Positions 31,094 through 34,693 of a stretch of DNA of 34,693 nucleotides are shown here, in pieces. The position numbers and the translations under genes are program-made. Below the pieces are notes generated by a model. The model had not been told where the DNA came from, made no database searches, and worked only from the letters and a program-made list of their open reading frames with translations. Source of the DNA: Sporosarcina sp. E16_8 (GTDB lineage Bacteria > Bacillota > Bacilli > Bacillales_A > Planococcaceae); assembly GCF_017347095.1 (NCBI RefSeq), contig NZ_JADPRZ010000039.1, positions 1 to 34,693 of the forward strand. The letters are read 5' to 3'. Numbering within the stretch: the stretch's first letter is position 1; each line of letters begins with the position of its first letter.

Positions 31094-33415
31094 TTGAAGT
31101 TTATTGATAAAAAAAGAATTCTTTCCATTGTACTTATGATGATTTTACTACTTGCCGCAGTTCCCTCTTTCGCAAGCGCGGCGAGCCCTTTCAAAGATGT
31201 AAAAACGGATCACCCCGCCTACTCTTCCATTGAATGGGCATACAAAGATGGCCTTATCAAAGGGTATCCAGATGGTACGTTTAAGCCTAATGGCATTTTG
31301 ACAGAAGCACAATTCGTTGCGTTACTTATTCGTTTCGATTGTTCGGCTGGGGATTTTAGCGACAATTATCGTTATATGCAAAGTAAAAACATTCCTTTGA
31401 ACGGCTATACGAAGACACAATTGCGTACGCAGCCGATAACCAAGGGCCAAGTCGCGCGTATCATCGCAGCGTTCCAAGGTTCCGATTTGAGCGAAACATA
31501 TGCGGTGAACTATATGTACGCAAACAATTTGGCAACCGGGGCAACCGGCAAAAATGATTATCAAGATTATGGTGCGAATCTATCCATGACTCGTGCAGAC
31601 GCGGCTGATTTTTTCAAGCGTCTGTCTAAATACGGCGATTGCTCTATGATTGGCTTAAACAGGGGTTCGAATGGCGGCGGAGATAAACAGGACGTCGTGC
31701 CGCCGAACTTCACTGGCAAGGAAACCGTCTTCTTCCCTAAACCGGAGAAAGATCCTAATCCGCCCGTTTCCAAGCCTTCCAATTCACAACTTACTGAGTT
31801 TACTGTTGAAAAAGGTTCACTAATTGCAAATGGTGTAGATTCGACTTTTGTTACTTTGTCGCTGAAGACCTGTTCGGGGGACCCGATCAGTTATGAGGAT
31901 TCGTTGTCGTTTAGTGTGACTTCGAAGGTTGGGGCGAAGATTACGCAGGATGACAGAAGGTTTGATGAAAAAGGAAATGAAATAGGCTCCGCGCTACAGA
32001 CAAATTACAATTCAAGCTTCGTCTCAGACGGACCGGATTTAACTGTAAAAGTTACCGCACCCGCCTCGAAGAATTTCCGAACAGATGAAATTTCTTTTCA
32101 GATTAATGATAGAAACAATAAAAATAAGGACTTAAACTGCTATACGAAACCAGTAAGTGTGCAGTTAGATTATACTCCTCAAGCAGAGTTACGGATTGAA
32201 ATTGTTGGAAATAATAACAACAATACTAATGGATATGGTTTATTTAATGGAACACTTCCTGCGGATGGTTCATCAGCTCGGATAACCGCGACAATTGTTC
32301 GTCCAGGCGGTGAAGTAATTCGTGGCTATAATGGACGCGTTCGTTTCCGTTCAGCCGAAGGGGCTTATTTATCCGACCAATACGCTTATTTCTCTAATGG
32401 TGTCGCAACCATTTATATGTCGTCCATTTGGTCATCACAACCAATATTGGATGAGATTACGGCAGAGATTGTGCAATCAGATCCGCGCTACCAAGATGAT
32501 ATAGCTTCTATTTTGAATAAAACACATGGTCGCGAAGTGGCTTATGATCCGCCTCTACGCAGTGCCTACAGTTGTTCAACCAATGCAGAAGTTGCGTTTA
32601 TCATCGACTCTTCAGGGAGTATGCAGCAGAGCGATCCAGGTCTACTTCGCATTACAAAAACGAAAGAGTTTTTAGCGGCGATAAACCCGACAAGGAGTCT
32701 TGCTTCTCGTTTTAACTCGACTGGTCATTTGCTAAGTCCATCCCGTCCCGCTAATGATGTACGACCATCTATTGATAACGTTGGGCAATCAGGTGGAACA
32801 AATATTGCAGCCGGTCTAGATGTAGCATTTAAAAACTATAGTGGTAATGGCCCGAAAGTTGCTATCCTGCTAACCGATGGCAAATCAAACGAAAACAAAG
32901 TTCTTGAGATGCTGAAGTATGCGAGTGCTCAAGGCATCACGATTCACACCATTGGGCTCGGAAATGCAAAGCAATTGAACGAACCATTACTGAAAAAACT
33001 TGCGCATGAAACAGGCGGCCAATACTACCATGTCGCTGAGAGCATTGACTTGGGAATCGCCTACCAATCCATCCTTTCAGAAGTCACATGTGGCATTCCC
33101 GCTCCAACATGCACAACGGCAAGCCATTTATTCAGATCACCAACACTTGAACGCACTAGCTCATCGTTCTTTATGAGCACGTATATCAATGAGCGTTGCA
33201 GCGTGCCTGCACGGGTTATCCTGCGCTTCAATTCACTCCAGGGTGACATCGATTACGAATTGATTCCTAGGGGGCAAGGTTTATACGCCCTTACAAAGGA
33301 AATCAATGAAATCGCGAATTTCGATTTGTATAGTGAAGGTGTGTTTATCGCTTTTGGTAAGGATAGATATGGAAATGAGTATGAACTTGGTAAAAGGTAT
33401 GTCCAGATGAAATAG
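31094..33415 (+). CDS. SLH plus von Willebrand factor A surface protein
   Basis: 773 residues. Signal peptide ending FASAAS; N-terminal SLH repeats (~30-185): FKDVKTDHPAYSSIEWAYKD with GYPDGTFKPNGILTEAQ, then two degenerate ones ending LSMTRADAADFFKRL. A linker with Pro/Asn (KPEKDPNPPVSKPSN) leads to Ig/invasin-like beta domains (~230-470; TVEKGSLIANGVDSTFVTLS and ADGSSARITATIVRPGGEV). The VWA domain (~495-660) has a complete MIDAS: DSSGSMQ, GGTNIAAG and LLTDGKS. A C-terminal Cys-containing ~110 residues follows. TTG 31094 is 7 bp after GGAGGT. A wall-bound adhesin is the likely role. Confidence 0.88.
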   Translation: MKFIDKKRILSIVLMMILLLAAVPSFASAASPFKDVKTDHPAYSSIEWAYKDGLIKGYPDGTFKPNGILTEAQFVALLIRFDCSAGDFSDNYRYMQSKNIPLNGYTKTQLRTQPITKGQVARIIAAFQGSDLSETYAVNYMYANNLATGATGKNDYQDYGANLSMTRADAADFFKRLSKYGDCSMIGLNRGSNGGGDKQDVVPPNFTGKETVFFPKPEKDPNPPVSKPSNSQLTEFTVEKGSLIANGVDSTFVTLSLKTCSGDPISYEDSLSFSVTSKVGAKITQDDRRFDEKGNEIGSALQTNYNSSFVSDGPDLTVKVTAPASKNFRTDEISFQINDRNNKNKDLNCYTKPVSVQLDYTPQAELRIEIVGNNNNNTNGYGLFNGTLPADGSSARITATIVRPGGEVIRGYNGRVRFRSAEGAYLSDQYAYFSNGVATIYMSSIWSSQPILDEITAEIVQSDPRYQDDIASILNKTHGREVAYDPPLRSAYSCSTNAEVAFIIDSSGSMQQSDPGLLRITKTKEFLAAINPTRSLASRFNSTGHLLSPSRPANDVRPSIDNVGQSGGTNIAAGLDVAFKNYSGNGPKVAILLTDGKSNENKVLEMLKYASAQGITIHTIGLGNAKQLNEPLLKKLAHETGGQYYHVAESIDLGIAYQSILSEVTCGIPAPTCTTASHLFRSPTLERTSSSFFMSTYINERCSVPARVILRFNSLQGDIDYELIPRGQGLYALTKEINEIANFDLYSEGVFIAFGKDRYGNEYELGKRYVQMK

Positions 33416-33426
33416 AGATATTAATT

Positions 33427-33469
33427 GAAAAGAAGTGCGGACCGAGTTTGGGGTCTCCACTTTTTTTTG
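33427..33469 (+). terminator. Terminator of the surface operon
   Basis: AAGTGCGGACC (33433-33443) pairs with GGTCTCCACTT (33452-33462), with one mismatch and one G:U pair, then eight Ts. A diverged sister of 2115-2154. The tandem array begins 2 bp after the T run. Confidence 0.85.
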
Positions 33470-33470
33470 C

Positions 33471-34693
33471 GTTGGTTGGAGGGTTTTCTCTTTTCGTTGG
33501 ACACTTCCGGCGATTGGTTGCAGGCTTTTCTGAGTTTGTTGGACACTTCGAGGGATTCGTTGGAAACTCCTTCGTTGGTTGGACACTTTTCTCTTTTCGT
33601 TGGACACTTCCGGCGATTGGTTGCAGGCTTTTCTGACTTGGTTGGACACTTCGAGGATTTCGTTGGAAACTCCTTCGTTGGTTGGACGCTTTTCTCTTTT
33701 CGTTGGACACTTCTGGCAATTGGTTGCAGGCTTTTCTGACTTGGTTGGACACTTCGAGGATTTCGTTGGAAACTACTTAGTTGGTTGGACGCTTTTCTCT
33801 TTTCGTTGGACACTTCCCGCGATTGGTTGCAGGCTTTACCGAATTCGTTGGACACTTCGAGGATTTCGTTGGAAACCCCTTTTTTGTTGGACGCTTTTCT
33901 CTTTTCGTTGGACACTTCCCGCGATTGGTTGCAGGCTTTTCTGAGTTCGTTGGACACTTCGAGGGGTTCGTTGGAAACTACTTCGTTGGTTGGACGCTTT
34001 TCTCTTTTCGTTGCACACTTCCGGCGATTGGTTGAAGGCTTTACCGAGTTTGTTGGAAACTTCGAGGATTTCGTTGGAAACCCCTTTTTTGATTGACGCT
34101 TTTCTCTTTTCGTTGCACACTTCCGGCAATTGGTTGCAGGCTTTTCTGACTTCGTTGGACACTTCGAGGATTTCGTTGGAAACTCCTTCGTTGGTTGGAC
34201 GCTTTTCTCTTTTCGTTGGACACTTCCGGCGATTGGTTGCAGGCTTTTCTGACTTGGTTGGACACTTCGGGGATTTCGTTGGAAACTCCTTCGTTGGTTG
34301 GACGCTTTTCTCTTTTCGTTGGACACTTCCCGCAATTGGTTGAAGGCTTTACTGACTTGATTGGACACTTCGAGGATTTCGTTGGAAACTCCTTCGTTGG
34401 TTGGACGCTTTTCTCTTTTCGTTGCACACTTCCGGCAATTGGTTGCAGGCTTTTCTGACTTGGTTGGACACTTCGAGGGTTTCGTTGGAAACTCCTCCAT
34501 TGGTTGGACGCTTTTCTCTTTTCGTTGCACACTTCCGGCGATTGGTTGCAGGCTTTTCTGACTTGGTTGGACACTTCGAGGACTTCGTTGGAAACTCCTT
34601 AGTTGGTTGGACGCTTTTCTCTTTTCGTTGGACACTTCCGGCGATTGGTTGCAGGCTTTTCTGACTTGGTTGGACACTTCGAGGATTTCGTTG
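33471..34693. repeat. Right 103-bp tandem array of phased GTTGGA modules
   Basis: Nearly twelve units of 102-103 bp. Starts of the GTTGGACACTTCGAGG module fall at about 33641, 33744, 33847, 33949, 34052, 34154, 34257, 34360, 34463, 34566 and 34669. Within a unit the module starts are 0, 21, 40, 61 and 82, the same 21-19-21-21-21 pattern as the left array, although the variable parts differ. Module heads are GTTGGACAC, GTTGGAAAC, GTTGGACGC, GTTGGACAC and GTTGCAGGC. It runs off the window end. All frames are mostly open; none looks like a real gene. Confidence 0.95.

Noticed and set aside
33471..34693. CRISPR array
   Set aside because: Modules are contiguous with a 12-bp consensus and recurring, not unique, variable parts; there are no 30-40 bp spacers and no cas genes.

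Overview
The window looks like a chromosomal segment from a Gram-positive, probably spore-forming member of the Bacillales. The mix of SLH-domain surface proteins, a TasA/SipW fibre operon, a class D sortase, a YitT-family protein and frequent TTG starts suggests Planococcaceae (Sporosarcina/Lysinibacillus-like). That placement is inference from gene content; I saw no rRNA, tRNA, phage or plasmid gene.

Layout. Both ends are long tandem arrays of a 103-bp unit built from five GTTGGA-type modules spaced 21-19-21-21-21 bp (1-795 and 33471-34693). Next to the left array is an SLH protein gene (983-2062), then terminators and a mini-array of 21-bp GTTG modules. Next come a YitT-family membrane protein, a repeat-rich gap, and a ribA-ribD-HAD phosphatase operon (4458-6891). 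A minus-strand block (10583 down to 7001) encodes TasA, a TapA-like protein, SipW signal peptidase, an LPATS wall-anchored protein and a class D sortase. Upstream of tasA is a decayed duplicate (10640-11690) of the locus at 14.2-15.3 kb: a conserved promoter, a leader peptide, a dead secreted-protein gene and a dead kinase start. The parent locus has three secreted coiled-coil proteins sharing an N-terminal W-containing motif (12673-14623), divergent from a soluble NarL-type two-component pair (15125-16797).

The middle holds an XRE/ImmA-IrrE protein, a DUF6904-like protein, a membrane acyltransferase, a hypothetical protein and an alpha/beta hydrolase. A compact minus-strand trio (25406 down to 23692) encodes an unknown protein, a SecB-fold chaperone-like protein and a PD-(D/E)XK nuclease-like protein; it is the best candidate here for an undescribed defence or toxin-antitoxin-chaperone system. 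After pgi, a three-gene surface operon (27965-33415) ends with an SLH protein carrying a von Willebrand A domain, followed by a terminator and the right array.

Three families of small repeats are scattered between genes: four copies of an IS200/IS605-like hairpin element, one with a natural empty site for comparison; three MITE-like elements with GGCACTT ends; and three further palindromic elements with a related core. Most of the genes concern the cell surface: S-layer-like proteins, amyloid fibres, their wall anchoring, and a sensor pair whose promoter block has been copied upstream of the fibre operon.
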